From NCBI RefSeq assembly GCF_001261715.1, contig NZ_CVRU01000056.1, forward strand, positions 57,350 through 121,349: 64,000 nucleotides of DNA. The letters run 5' to 3'. The notes beneath the pieces were generated by a model, which was not told the DNA's origin, searched no databases, and saw only the letters and a list, made by a program, of their open reading frames with translations. The position numbers were made by a program, and so were the translations under genes. Source of the DNA: Dysgonomonas sp. HGC4 (lineage in GTDB: Bacteria > Bacteroidota > Bacteroidia > Bacteroidales > Dysgonomonadaceae). Of this stretch, positions 7,825 through 16,354 are shown piece after piece. Every line of letters starts with the position of its first letter. Within the stretch, counting starts at the first letter, position 1.

Positions 7825-8394
7825 TTAGGCTGCACCGAAAAAGATTTCTTTCATTTTTTCCTCTACCGTAATTTGTGCATCTTTAAAATCAGCATCCCAA
7901 GACTCCAACACTTTAGCAATAGTTCGGCGACTAGGACTTTTGAACTCCAAACCGTTTGCATCCCGAATAATAATTATAGCATTACTATCATCATGTGATA
8001 TTGTAAACTTGCTTAAATCGGCTCTTTTCTTTAATAAATTTGTATGCTTTTCTTGAAGAGAAAACAGATTATTTGCACATACTTTCAATTCTTCGATTGT
8101 CGGAACTCGTTTTTCTTCCTCTTGATGGGTGGTAACTTCTTTAGTCTCTGCTTGTGTCGCTGCAATCTCGTTATTTTCGGGGGTTGCAACTTCTTGGGTT
8201 TGGTTCTCTTGTGTTGAAACTGAGGTTTCGGCTGCGGTTTCTTGTAGTTTTTCTTCCGTTGGTTGGTCTACTGCCAAAGGTGTAATTTCTTCCGCATCTT
8301 TAGGATTGAATTTTTTACCAGTGTTTACTGTATTAGCTTTTACAGATAACACACTTTTTCTCCCTGCCACGTTGGCTGTTCTTGACTTGTTCAT
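7825..8394 (-). CDS. hypothetical protein with low-complexity acidic middle
   Basis: The 189-residue protein has a basic N-terminus, a Glu/Thr/Gln-rich low-complexity stretch (about residues 35-95) and a folded C-terminal part beginning KVCANNLFSLQEKHTNLLKK. It is the first gene of the cargo operon and follows a clear Bacteroidetes-type promoter by about 65 nt. Proteins of this kind precede ArdC-like genes in Bacteroidetes mobile elements as I recall, but I know no function. Confidence 0.55.
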   Translation of the reverse strand: MNKSRTANVAGRKSVLSVKANTVNTGKKFNPKDAEEITPLAVDQPTEEKLQETAAETSVSTQENQTQEVATPENNEIAATQAETKEVTTHQEEEKRVPTIEELKVCANNLFSLQEKHTNLLKKRADLSKFTISHDDSNAIIIIRDANGLEFKSPSRRTIAKVLESWDADFKDAQITVEEKMKEIFFGAA

Positions 8395-8465
8395 TGCATT
8401 TGAATTTTAAATTTTAATACTTAATTATCTTAAGGTCTTGGTATTGCTGTACCATTTCCTTAATA

Positions 8466-8496
8466 CAAATATACGAAAAATATCTTTACAAACAAA
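8466..8496 (-). promoter_or_regulatory. Bacteroidetes-type promoter of the cargo operon
   Basis: On the minus strand TTTG (8496-8493), exactly 19 bp, then TATATTTG (8473-8466) match the Bacteroides consensus TTTG-N19-TAnnTTTG. The expected start of transcription is near 8460, about 65 nt before the ATG at 8394. Confidence 0.75.
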
Positions 8497-8841
8497 CTTT
8501 AAACACCTACAAAACAACACATTAGATGCATACCATATGCAAACGCTACTACACAATCAACACAATCCTCACTATTGATTTTAAATTATTTTTTTCACTT
8601 TTCAATTGCCTAACAGAAAATAAGGCTTTAAAAATCGCTATATCAAGCCATTACCAAGACAATATGTAAATTAAAGTTAAACTTTATTTAGCTTTTCCGA
8701 TTTATAAACACCTACATACTTGATTATTAGCATTTTTTCTCTCTTGTTTTTGGCAAAAACAAGTAGTAACAGTCTGTTGACCCTGCCTCGCCCTGTCAGA
8801 TTCTTGTAATTACCCCCTCGGTATACTACCTTATGTTAAAA

Positions 8842-8888
8842 TTAACATTTTAATTTAACATTTTCATTTAACATTTAAAATTAACATT
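8842..8888. repeat. four TTAACATT repeats at exact 13-bp spacing
   Basis: TTAACATT begins at 8842, 8855, 8868 and 8881, a strict 13-bp period, with AT-rich spacers. It lies in the gene-free stretch 8395-9005, between the terminase terminator and the cargo promoter. The rest of that stretch holds the promoter at 8466, the terminator at 8950 and no open frame that I would call a gene. The array could be a protein-binding iteron or part of a packaging site. Confidence 0.65.
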
Positions 8889-8949
8889 CGTCGCTCACAC
8901 TAGCACTCAAACACTTGATATACTGAACGTTTACACCATTACCAAAGAC

Positions 8950-8983
8950 AAAAAAAGCGCTAACGAACTTAATCGTTACCGCC
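8950..8983 (-). terminator. terminator after the large terminase gene
   Basis: On the minus strand GCGGTAACGA TTAAGT TCGTTAGCGC forms a 10-bp stem with one mismatch and runs into seven T. It lies about 25 nt beyond the terminase stop at 9006 and closes the late operon. Confidence 0.75.
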
Positions 8984-9005
8984 TACAATATCATTGATTA
9001 CCTGA

Positions 9006-10649
9006 TTACCCAGTCCATGAGCCACCCATACCCGAACTAAATGAATCAGCAGGATATCTGTTCATCCCAATGACCAGTGTGTCCCAGGCATCCGTCCCAT
9101 CAGTCCGGTACTCAAGCTTATCCTCTTCTGTTTCGGCTAATTTCTCTCCCGATTTATCTTTACTAAAACCATTCGGACCATTCCGTGTTCCGGTGTTCTC
9201 TATTGAAACTATAAGTTCTTCGTTATTCTCTTGATTCAATAAAGGAGTCAAGCCACCTTCGACTTGACCTTTTAATAAACGATTGATAAGCAAATGCTTC
9301 TCGTGATGCTTCATTGGTTGACCGATGTAAGCCATAGTAACCTCCCAACCATTTAAGAGAAAGGTGCGTTCTGCTACTATTGCAAAGCTATCATCATTAA
9401 CTGCGTAGTTAGATCCAAGTGCTGTTGAATCGTAGTAATACACTACATGTTTCTTAAGATGAAACCTATAATAATGACAGAAGTCATTTATAACCTCTTC
9501 AAGTTTACGCTCATACTTAACATAGAAACTTTTGATAGTGTTGATAAACCTACCTTCACGTTGTCCGGCTACTAACCAATTGATATTCGAGTTATAGTCC
9601 ATTGCCACGCATATAGGCTCGAAAGGCAGAACGTCTGCATCTTGTAGTGAACTGTTGTCCTGTACCTTTTTCAGATTATAATCAAGCCCTTGAAGGTAAT
9701 CGTTATTATTACGAGTGTAGTAGTGTATTCTACTATTCAATGCTGCATAGAAGCCATCTTTAAGAGTTCCTAATCGTTTGCAAAGAATAGATGTTTGAAA
9801 AACAATTGGGGGTAAATCCCTTTTCATTTGTTTTATATAATCTTCTCCTAGAACTAATAGGTTCTCAATGCTTGACCATTCGCCATAATTAACAGCCACT
9901 TTACGCAACTGAGAAAGCGTCTTAGCTAATGTTTTATAATAAGAGGGTAGATATTTAGGAACCGATTCATTCAGCCTCTTAGCCTCTCTAAATCGCTCCT
10001 CAATCTTCCACAATTCATAGATGACCCCGTGAATAGTTTCAATTAATTCTAAGTCCATCTTATCCTTATAACCGAGAAACCAAGAACCTCTTTTTGTTGT
10101 CGGCATATCAGATATAATAAGCATTCCGTGATGGTAGGGAATATGTCCAAAGTGCGAACGAATACCACCATTAGCAGGAAAAGTTTCATCCTTTAGCTTT
10201 TCAAAATCTAAGAATTTAGCTTCATCACAAAGAATCCAATCAAGCGTTAATGAGTTTGAAGATCCAATTATATCCTGCGAAATAAAATAAACAATAGATC
10301 CATTATACCAATACATGACATGTTCATAATTGGCAGGTTCTATTATAGGCTTAGCAAAACCTAGCGATTTCGGAGGCTTCTTCCCTAATACATAATGCAG
10401 ATCTCGCTTGAATCCGAACGCTTCTAAGCCTTTTAAAGTACCGGGCAGTGTATTTGTTAATCCACGTTTATAAGATGGAAAAACAAAAGCACCTGAACTT
10501 CTAGGCATCTGTTGTATATTTCGCAAAACAAAAGGAGAAGCAATACCATGAGTTTTACCAATACGCCTACCACCTACAAAAACAGTTGTATGAGCACTGG
10601 TGTACATGACCTGTTGTTGTGGCGGATTAAAATATATTTTATTCGCCAT
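9006..10649 (-). CDS. terL: phage terminase large subunit
   Basis: The 547-residue protein is the DNA-packaging motor and headful or cos nuclease. The N-terminal ATPase has Walker A GGRRIGKT (residues 26-33) and Walker B WILCDE (138-143) with the catalytic glutamate. The C-terminal RNase H-like nuclease shows MDYNSN with D351, YYDSTA with D407 and a late DAWDTL. Length and motif order are normal. It overlaps the small-terminase candidate by 11 nt. It is the last gene of the operon that starts with the head genes, which is unusual: terminase normally precedes portal, protease and capsid. Confidence 0.92.
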   Translation of the reverse strand: MANKIYFNPPQQQVMYTSAHTTVFVGGRRIGKTHGIASPFVLRNIQQMPRSSGAFVFPSYKRGLTNTLPGTLKGLEAFGFKRDLHYVLGKKPPKSLGFAKPIIEPANYEHVMYWYNGSIVYFISQDIIGSSNSLTLDWILCDEAKFLDFEKLKDETFPANGGIRSHFGHIPYHHGMLIISDMPTTKRGSWFLGYKDKMDLELIETIHGVIYELWKIEERFREAKRLNESVPKYLPSYYKTLAKTLSQLRKVAVNYGEWSSIENLLVLGEDYIKQMKRDLPPIVFQTSILCKRLGTLKDGFYAALNSRIHYYTRNNNDYLQGLDYNLKKVQDNSSLQDADVLPFEPICVAMDYNSNINWLVAGQREGRFINTIKSFYVKYERKLEEVINDFCHYYRFHLKKHVVYYYDSTALGSNYAVNDDSFAIVAERTFLLNGWEVTMAYIGQPMKHHEKHLLINRLLKGQVEGGLTPLLNQENNEELIVSIENTGTRNGPNGFSKDKSGEKLAETEEDKLEYRTDGTDAWDTLVIGMNRYPADSFSSGMGGSWTG

Positions 10650-11247
10650 AACTTTGTATTTCTTTTAATAATTCGGGGTTAATACCTATTTCCTCAAAGT
10701 CTACATATTCAATATCAGCTTCATATTTCTTTTTCATAGCTGCTATTCGTTCTTGAATATTTGAAATGGGTTTGATACCTATTACGCTCGGATCAGAAGT
10801 AGGAACAAACTGTTGTGGTATAATTTCATCCCACGGAAATTCTAAGGCATCTTCTTTATCTAATTGATTGTATTTAGCATATTTATCACCTGCCATAATC
10901 ATGGCAATAGGATTTTTTTTGATACGAGCCAAGTCCAAAGCCTCCATGAAAATGGCATTGACTTTGAAACGGTGAAATGCTTTAGAGGCTGCGTTTATAT
11001 CACCTAACAACTGTTTAGTGATCTTTATATCCTCATAAGCTTCTGATTGTGATATACCGAACATGGAGACTAACGTGTCTCTCATTTCCTTGTCTTTCTT
11101 GAGAGGATAATCGTTCCATATCGTATAAATCAAACGGATCCGTTTAATACGATTGATAATCTGAGGTGATATCTTTTCTTTTTCAAGAGTATCAACATCA
11201 TCATACAGATGTCTATGACAGAGGACTAATGTTGTTTCTTTACGCAT
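10639..11247 (-). CDS. probable terminase small subunit
   Basis: The 202-residue, mostly helical protein lies directly before the large terminase with an 11-nt overlap. It has a helix-turn-helix-like stretch near residues 62-85 (VSMFGISQSEAYEDIKITKQ) and a helical region FHRFKVNAIFMEALDLARIK, as in many small terminases that recognise the packaging site. The C-terminal third is acidic and disordered-looking and could contact the large subunit. The assignment comes mainly from position and HTH character. Confidence 0.6.
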   Translation of the reverse strand: MRKETTLVLCHRHLYDDVDTLEKEKISPQIINRIKRIRLIYTIWNDYPLKKDKEMRDTLVSMFGISQSEAYEDIKITKQLLGDINAASKAFHRFKVNAIFMEALDLARIKKNPIAMIMAGDKYAKYNQLDKEDALEFPWDEIIPQQFVPTSDPSVIGIKPISNIQERIAAMKKKYEADIEYVDFEEIGINPELLKEIQSYGE

Positions 11248-11527
11248 TTTCTTCTATTTCCATATCAGCGATATATCTTTCAGACAGTTCAACAGCCATC
11301 GGCGAACTGGCTTTAGCTAACTTCACCTCCTGACTTCTGATTTTATGTATCGTGATGATTTTACCTTTATGATAAGCCTTGTAAACGGGTGATGATTTAC
11401 TGTTGATATCGGATCTGAATTGTATTTCATCTAAATCAAGTAGAATAGCGATCTGACTGGGTGACATCAGATCTCCTGCATATTCTTTAATCTTATCAAG
11501 TATCTCTTGTGAGTAATTGTTTGGCAT
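11240..11527 (-). CDS. small HTH protein, possible second small terminase
   Basis: The 95-residue protein contains LMSPSQIAILLDLDEIQFRS, a classic helix-turn-helix pattern, followed by a basic helix. It overlaps both neighbours (8 nt and 32 nt) in the packaging gene cluster. It may work with the 202-residue protein as a split small terminase or be a regulator of late genes. Confidence 0.55.
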   Translation of the reverse strand: MPNNYSQEILDKIKEYAGDLMSPSQIAILLDLDEIQFRSDINSKSSPVYKAYHKGKIITIHKIRSQEVKLAKASSPMAVELSERYIADMEIEENA

Positions 11528-11993
11528 TGATTGACTTCTTTACAATTTCATTTATAGCATTTTCATATAGCTGATAAATTGCCTGATCGGTGGTTATTAT
11601 TCCGCTTTCGTTTCTGTTACCTCTTGTCTGATTTTGTGAGGTATTTATTGAAACTTTGTATTTCTCGTTACTGAGTAATAAAACTTTGGAGTGATTATTT
11701 GATAGATATATCTCATCAAATACATTACTGGCAAAAGGAATAAGTTTTGCTATCTTCATAGCTGCTTTCATATCGATCAGAAGCTTTGCACTAAGAATCT
11801 GACTATTTGACTTTTGCCTAAACATAGATCTTATAAATTCTTCTGATATCGAAAAAGAGGTAATGAAAATATCAGCAGCTCCTATTTGTCTCAATACATC
11901 ACGAACAACATCAAACAACTGCACATCATCAGTTAAATAAGCCTGTAACGGGTACAGGCTTAGATCTTTTAATATGCTTTTATTCTGTGACAC
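11496..11993 (-). CDS. phospholipase-D-like domain protein
   Basis: The 165-residue protein contains LSNNHSKVLLLSNEKYKVSI, with H101 and K103 as a candidate HxK half of the PLD HKD motif, followed by NTSQNQTRGNRNES (117-130). The aspartate expected in HxKx4D is replaced. One HKD copy suits dimeric PLD nucleases such as Nuc, while loss of the Asp argues for a degenerate site. The start is a GTG at 11993 that overlaps the upstream gene by 14 nt; no good ATG is near. Its role in a packaging module is unknown; DNA end processing is one guess. Confidence 0.55.
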   Translation of the reverse strand: MSQNKSILKDLSLYPLQAYLTDDVQLFDVVRDVLRQIGAADIFITSFSISEEFIRSMFRQKSNSQILSAKLLIDMKAAMKIAKLIPFASNVFDEIYLSNNHSKVLLLSNEKYKVSINTSQNQTRGNRNESGIITTDQAIYQLYENAINEIVKKSINAKQLLTRDT

Positions 11994-12837
11994 TTGTATC
12001 AGTATTCGTATCGGGAATACTCAATCCTATCTCAGCTAATTCTCTCAGTTGTGTTTCGTCTACTGATTGACCATCAGATAGTAACTCATCAAGTCGGAGC
12101 TGCATTTGAGAAAGCACATGGTCTTTTTTCTTCGGGTCTGTTAGATTCGGAACCTTTTTCTTGTTGTCGCTCAAGTATTTTCTGTTTGCACTTACTTTCT
12201 GAGGAGTAAGGGAAGGAACAGCCGGAGCGATTACAGTATCAACAACTACGGGAATAATAGGAGTAGGATCTTCGGGTGGATCCTGATCTATTGGTGTAAC
12301 AGGTACAGCAATAGCAGCATCATATAACCTCCAATTATTGGATATTTTGTCTGCAATTTCTATCAATTGCTTAATGAATGGATAACGATCACACGGTCTA
12401 TCATTCTTCATTAACTTCAATTTCTCATGGAAGGATCTTATAAGAGGATATAATTTTTTGTTAGATTCAAAAGCCTCTTTGGCTGCATCAGGTAAAGTAT
12501 CGTGATCTAACCTCTTACCATTTGTTGCTTTTGGGTCTGCATCAACAACAGGTAACACTTCTTTCTCTATGCGTACTTTTTTCTCCTCGAACTCTTTAAG
12601 TTCCTGATCAGTTAGATTTTTGTATGCCTTTATCTTCGCTTTTTCGCCTAAGATCTCAGATTGTTTTTTCAACTCATAAACTAACTTTTCTACATTCTTT
12701 TTTCTGATTATGTTATCATATAGAATACGATTTCTATTAAGCTGCAACAATAGGGTTGCTCCTGCTTCTACATTGGAATGATCAGAAGATAACCACTTAT
12801 CGACTTTCTCTTTAAATTCTAAAGATGGATTATTCAT
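11980..12837 (-). CDS. hypothetical phage protein with coiled coil and proline-rich linker
   Basis: This 285-residue protein has a charged helical N-terminal half (coiled coil likely at residues 45-90), a helical middle, a Pro/Val-rich linker (about 178-215) and a helical C-terminal end. It is the first gene after the terminator at 12893 and overlaps the PLD-like gene by 14 nt. I recognise no family. It could be a scaffold or structural protein. Confidence 0.5.
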   Translation of the reverse strand: MNNPSLEFKEKVDKWLSSDHSNVEAGATLLLQLNRNRILYDNIIRKKNVEKLVYELKKQSEILGEKAKIKAYKNLTDQELKEFEEKKVRIEKEVLPVVDADPKATNGKRLDHDTLPDAAKEAFESNKKLYPLIRSFHEKLKLMKNDRPCDRYPFIKQLIEIADKISNNWRLYDAAIAVPVTPIDQDPPEDPTPIIPVVVDTVIAPAVPSLTPQKVSANRKYLSDNKKKVPNLTDPKKKDHVLSQMQLRLDELLSDGQSVDETQLRELAEIGLSIPDTNTDTSVTE

Positions 12838-12892
12838 ATTGAGTAAATTATATGTTTATAAATCAAACCTAGTAATTACCTAATATGGCAGA

Positions 12893-12928
12893 AAAGACAA
12901 AAGAGGCTTTGCAATTGCAAAACCTCTT
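12893..12928 (-). terminator. terminator between tail-tube-like and packaging genes
   Basis: On the minus strand AAGAGGTTTTGC AATT GCAAAGCCTCTT forms a 12-bp stem with one wobble or mismatch and is followed by a T-rich stretch. It lies about 30 nt after the stop of the 12960 gene. Read-through must occur, or a second promoter must serve the terminase genes. Confidence 0.65.
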
Positions 12929-12959
12929 CACCACTTAACTAAAAAAAACAGATTATATA

Positions 12960-13556
12960 TTAAGCACCACCAGTCTGCTCATCAGGGTTGATAGTACCAT
13001 CTTCTGTAACTATTTCACCCATATATATGGGAAAATGACAAACATCTGTACAAGAAGGAGTAATAGTTGTCCCCATTTCGTCACCTGTCGGATCAGATCC
13101 TAAGCTTAGGGTAACATCTGTATTGGTTTGAAACATTTCGTTCCCTATCACTCTATATGTTCCATTTCGTTGTTGAATGAGGTACACATAATCGTCGTTA
13201 GCTGCTAACTTCGATAAACCTGCTGATTCTGCATCGGCATTAGGAACAACAATTACAGCCTGATTAAGATATGTCTTTGATGGTTTACTTCCTTGACTTT
13301 CTGCTGTTGCCGGACTTTTGTCTGAAAGGATGTCCATACTTTTCCACTTTTTTTCGGCTACCAGTTTAAAACTACCTACATATGTAGCTAAATCTCCCAT
13401 TGAACCGCTAGTAGGAATTTCAGTTGGCAAAGTAGGAAATTTTACAATACTACCTTTTGGAATAAAAAATACTTTTGGACGGATACCCGGAGTATTTGTT
13501 TGCCCTGTACACCATTCTAATGATGTTGGCTCTGTTGCTGGATTACATTGTTTCAT
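12960..13556 (-). CDS. probable tail-tube or head-associated structural protein
   Basis: The 198-residue protein contains IRPKVFFIPKGSIVKFPTLP, later YVGSFKLVAEKKWKSMDIL and a glycine-rich acidic end. The beta-rich, evenly sized layout and the position right after the capsid gene (1-nt overlap of stop and start, TAATG) suggest a major tail-tube or decoration protein. Proteins of this type are annotated as structural in Bacteroides phages as I recall. No motif proves it. Confidence 0.5.
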   Translation of the reverse strand: MKQCNPATEPTSLEWCTGQTNTPGIRPKVFFIPKGSIVKFPTLPTEIPTSGSMGDLATYVGSFKLVAEKKWKSMDILSDKSPATAESQGSKPSKTYLNQAVIVVPNADAESAGLSKLAANDDYVYLIQQRNGTYRVIGNEMFQTNTDVTLSLGSDPTGDEMGTTITPSCTDVCHFPIYMGEIVTEDGTINPDEQTGGA

Positions 13557-14512
13557 TATTCTGTTGCAAGTTTACCGATTAATAATTTCTCAGGAGAAAT
13601 AGTTTCATACTGAACACCAAAAAGAAGAGCTGCTGATAAAGTAACCAAGAAAGCTTTGAATCTGTCAATCTCAATTTTCTCTAAATCTTGACCATTACCT
13701 GTACCCACTAACATATTAGTTCGGGGTGTAATTTGAATAAGCTTTGCGTCAGCTTTATTAGGGAGTGCTACCAATTCACACAAACCGTTACTACCTTCAA
13801 GAAAGGTTTTTTCAAAAGTTTTATTATAGACTACACCTCCAACACTTTGCTGATAATCATCTTCATAAAACTCTTTCACTTCCACTGGAATGAACATTTT
13901 AGTAGGCATTGATTTCAGAACATCAGTACCCGAACGCCAATAATCCTTTAGCAAATCTTTTGCATTATTACGGTTTATTACCTCGTCAAATACATATAGG
14001 TTTTTTTGTGCAGTAGAAATAGTTGTTGCTGTTATCTCAGCCTGTGCAATTGTGTCAAAACCATTAAAAAGATCTTTACTTTTTGTACCAGCACCATTTC
14101 TTATAGCCGAAAAAAGAACACCATTTAGTTTCCCTCCAAGTGATTTCATCATCGAAGCAACTACTAATCTTGAAATATTTACGTTTTTAAGAGACTCGCC
14201 TGATAAGGTCAAGCTTCCATAAATAGATTGTACTATCTTATTGGGATCGAAGTTCCTGATTACTGAACCTAAATACGTTTCAAGATCACGACCTTTGATA
14301 TCAACACCATCAGATTCTCTTTCTGGATCGTATGGTCCAAACTCCGCATCATCATGAATTTCTCCTACTGTTTGTCTATACTGGATACCCGGTCTTAATG
14401 ACATATGATCCAGTGAGCTTTTAAGCCCTATTACTGGCATCGAAAGCATCTCGCCTCTAAACTGATGAGCCGATTTAGCTAACTCTTGTGGGGTTATATT
14501 AATATTTGCCAT
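13556..14512 (-). CDS. major capsid protein
   Basis: The 318-residue protein follows the protease/scaffold gene by 13 nt, the standard place for the coat protein. It has an N-terminal arm with RPGIQYRQTVGEIHDDAEFG, an alpha-rich spine region (GSLTLSGESLKNVNISRLVV) and a beta-rich C-terminal part ending LFGVQYETISPEKLLIG, consistent with an HK97-like coat fold. The length is normal for a coat protein made without a delta domain. The fold is inferred from context and pattern. Confidence 0.7.
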   Translation of the reverse strand: MANINITPQELAKSAHQFRGEMLSMPVIGLKSSLDHMSLRPGIQYRQTVGEIHDDAEFGPYDPERESDGVDIKGRDLETYLGSVIRNFDPNKIVQSIYGSLTLSGESLKNVNISRLVVASMMKSLGGKLNGVLFSAIRNGAGTKSKDLFNGFDTIAQAEITATTISTAQKNLYVFDEVINRNNAKDLLKDYWRSGTDVLKSMPTKMFIPVEVKEFYEDDYQQSVGGVVYNKTFEKTFLEGSNGLCELVALPNKADAKLIQITPRTNMLVGTGNGQDLEKIEIDRFKAFLVTLSAALLFGVQYETISPEKLLIGKLATE

Positions 14513-14525
14513 ATATATTTATTTA

Positions 14526-15617
14526 TTAATCTTTTGGAAGTAATTTTTCTAATTCAATAGCAGCCGCTAAATTTTCATAGGCAGTACCAGCCGAATAAGT
14601 TTTGCCACCATCATTTATTTTAGCTACCTGACCAGTTGTATCACCATCAGAATCTTTTAAGTTTTTCAACTCGGTTTCCAGTTCTACGATCCGATTTGTT
14701 TTTTCGGTCACTACTCCTTCTGCATCCAATTTGGCTTGGTTTGCCTTTTCAATGCCTGCATTCAGTTTTTCTAAATCAGCAACGGAAAGATTTACCTTTC
14801 CTTCTGATTCTTCTACACCGTCAACACTTAGTATAGTATTAACATGAGTCCACTCTTTTTTCATATTTATTATAGGGGTTTGAGGGTTATTATCTGTTTG
14901 TTCTTTTTTGACTGACACAGAATTAAAAATATCTGAGAAACTATTTTTTAGTTCCTCCCATTCTTCTTTTATTACTTTGATGATAGATTTATCTTCATCC
15001 GAATTATTTTTAGTTTCCGCAAATCGAGAAGGTAATGGCAGTCCGGCTGCATTTACTAATTCTTTGAGTTCGTTAGTGTAATTTATTTTCTCACTAGATT
15101 TTCCATAAATCTCATTCACAAAACCCCATTCTTTTGCTTCTTCTGCATTCAACCAAGTTTCTTCTTTCATCAGATTAAGTATCTCTGAAAGGCTTTTCTT
15201 TGATCGATTCACATACATACGTGCAAGAATAAGAGTTACTTTTTCATTCTCTTTTTTCTCTTTTTCTAGTTTCTTGATCAACTCATCTATGTGATCTTCA
15301 TTCATATATGCGTATATATCAATTGGTGACATTGCTTTATGAATGAGATAACCACTATTTATGTGTGCTCTTACCGTTTTAGCACCAAGTGTAGCCACGG
15401 TACAAGCAGAAGCATTAAGCCCGATCATATCAACTGTCACATCTCCATGTGCTTCAAATTGGGCTGCTATATCTATTGCATCTGCAACTTTGCCACCCAT
15501 TGAACTCATACGAACTGAGACAGGTTTTTTCTCATGTTTTGCCATTATTGACTTTACATAAGTCTTTGAGTTCTGCCAAACTCCTATGTACCCGTCTATA
15601 TCTATTGTATATGCCAT
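14526..15617 (-). CDS. ClpP-like prohead protease fused to scaffold-like C-terminus
   Basis: Residues 1-175 are a ClpP/S14-type serine protease, with the S-S-M-G-G turn near 38-42, the nucleophile Ser70 in GLNASACTVA and the catalytic His93 in LIHKAMSP. Residues about 205-363 are charged, with a helical coiled coil (VADLEKLNAGIEKANQAKLD) and a short C-terminal domain, as expected of a scaffold that is cut during capsid maturation. An internal ATG near 14863 (MKKEWTHVNTI) could give a separate scaffold product. It precedes the capsid gene directly. Confidence 0.85.
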   Translation of the reverse strand: MAYTIDIDGYIGVWQNSKTYVKSIMAKHEKKPVSVRMSSMGGKVADAIDIAAQFEAHGDVTVDMIGLNASACTVATLGAKTVRAHINSGYLIHKAMSPIDIYAYMNEDHIDELIKKLEKEKKENEKVTLILARMYVNRSKKSLSEILNLMKEETWLNAEEAKEWGFVNEIYGKSSEKINYTNELKELVNAAGLPLPSRFAETKNNSDEDKSIIKVIKEEWEELKNSFSDIFNSVSVKKEQTDNNPQTPIINMKKEWTHVNTILSVDGVEESEGKVNLSVADLEKLNAGIEKANQAKLDAEGVVTEKTNRIVELETELKNLKDSDGDTTGQVAKINDGGKTYSAGTAYENLAAAIELEKLLPKD

Positions 15618-15619
15618 AA

Positions 15620-15661
15620 TAAAAAATGTTGCATCGGAATTTTAATTCACAATGCAACATT
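15620..15661 (-). terminator. stem-loop with T run ahead of the protease gene
   Basis: On the minus strand AATGTTGCAT and ATGCAACATT pair over 10 bp around a 17-nt loop and are followed by TTTTTTA. It lies between the 15689 stop and the protease start at 15617, so it may end the leading transcript or attenuate head-gene expression. Confidence 0.6.
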
Positions 15662-15688
15662 ATATATATTATAAGGTATAGGAAAAGA

Positions 15689-16354
15689 CTAGAATTTATT
15701 ACGTTTCAGTTCATTTACTCTAACCCAGTCTCCATATATGTAGCGTTTTCTCTTTTCGTTTTCAGATCTTGACTCTAATAACTTATTAATTGATCTACTT
15801 AAATTTTGTTTTATAAGATATATTTTAAGATTCTTTTTTAATATTTCATGTAATGGAGTACCACCACATAAACATTCCTTATACTCATTGATAGATTCCG
15901 TACAGATATCTGTAAATATCGAGTTTGATAGTAACATATCTTTACACTGTTTTCTGAATGCATCTATTTCACGTAAGCACGAAATTCTATCATAAAGGAA
16001 TCTTTTACCAAATGACCTACCACTATAAAGCATTTCATTACGCATATCATTAACTGTGTAAATTGATGGAGCTGTAAAGCCTTTACCATCTACCATACCC
16101 GATACATATTTAGATATTGACATTTCACAGCCATTGAAAAAGGTAATATGATCCATAGATTGTTTTGAACATATACCTATGGGTGGCTTTTGTTTATCTA
16201 TCCTTTTTTTTTCTTCTTCCATCAATTTCGTTGTTTCAATACAAATTTTATTAAATTCAAATGCTGCTTTTGAAAATGCTCCAATAGCATTTTTTACACC
16301 ATCTGTTAGTTTAATCCAAGCTGTCGGATCTATTTTTATATTTATTTTTTTCAT
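15689..16354 (-). CDS. hypothetical phage protein (221 aa)
   Basis: This basic, mostly helical protein has several cysteines (GICSKQ, ECLCGGTP) and a Lys/Arg-rich C-terminus. No domain is recognised and there is no membrane segment. It overlaps the following late gene start by 4 nt (ATGA). Position at the head of the structural operon suggests a head or tail accessory role, or a regulator. Confidence 0.5.
   Translation of the reverse strand: MKKINIKIDPTAWIKLTDGVKNAIGAFSKAAFEFNKICIETTKLMEEEKKRIDKQKPPIGICSKQSMDHITFFNGCEMSISKYVSGMVDGKGFTAPSIYTVNDMRNEMLYSGRSFGKRFLYDRISCLREIDAFRKQCKDMLLSNSIFTDICTESINEYKECLCGGTPLHEILKKNLKIYLIKQNLSRSINKLLESRSENEKRKRYIYGDWVRVNELKRNKF

Noticed and set aside
8129..8410. 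A plus-strand open frame of 93 codons
   Set aside because: It is antisense to the low-complexity gene at 7825-8394; its Val/Ser-rich composition is a shadow of that repeat.
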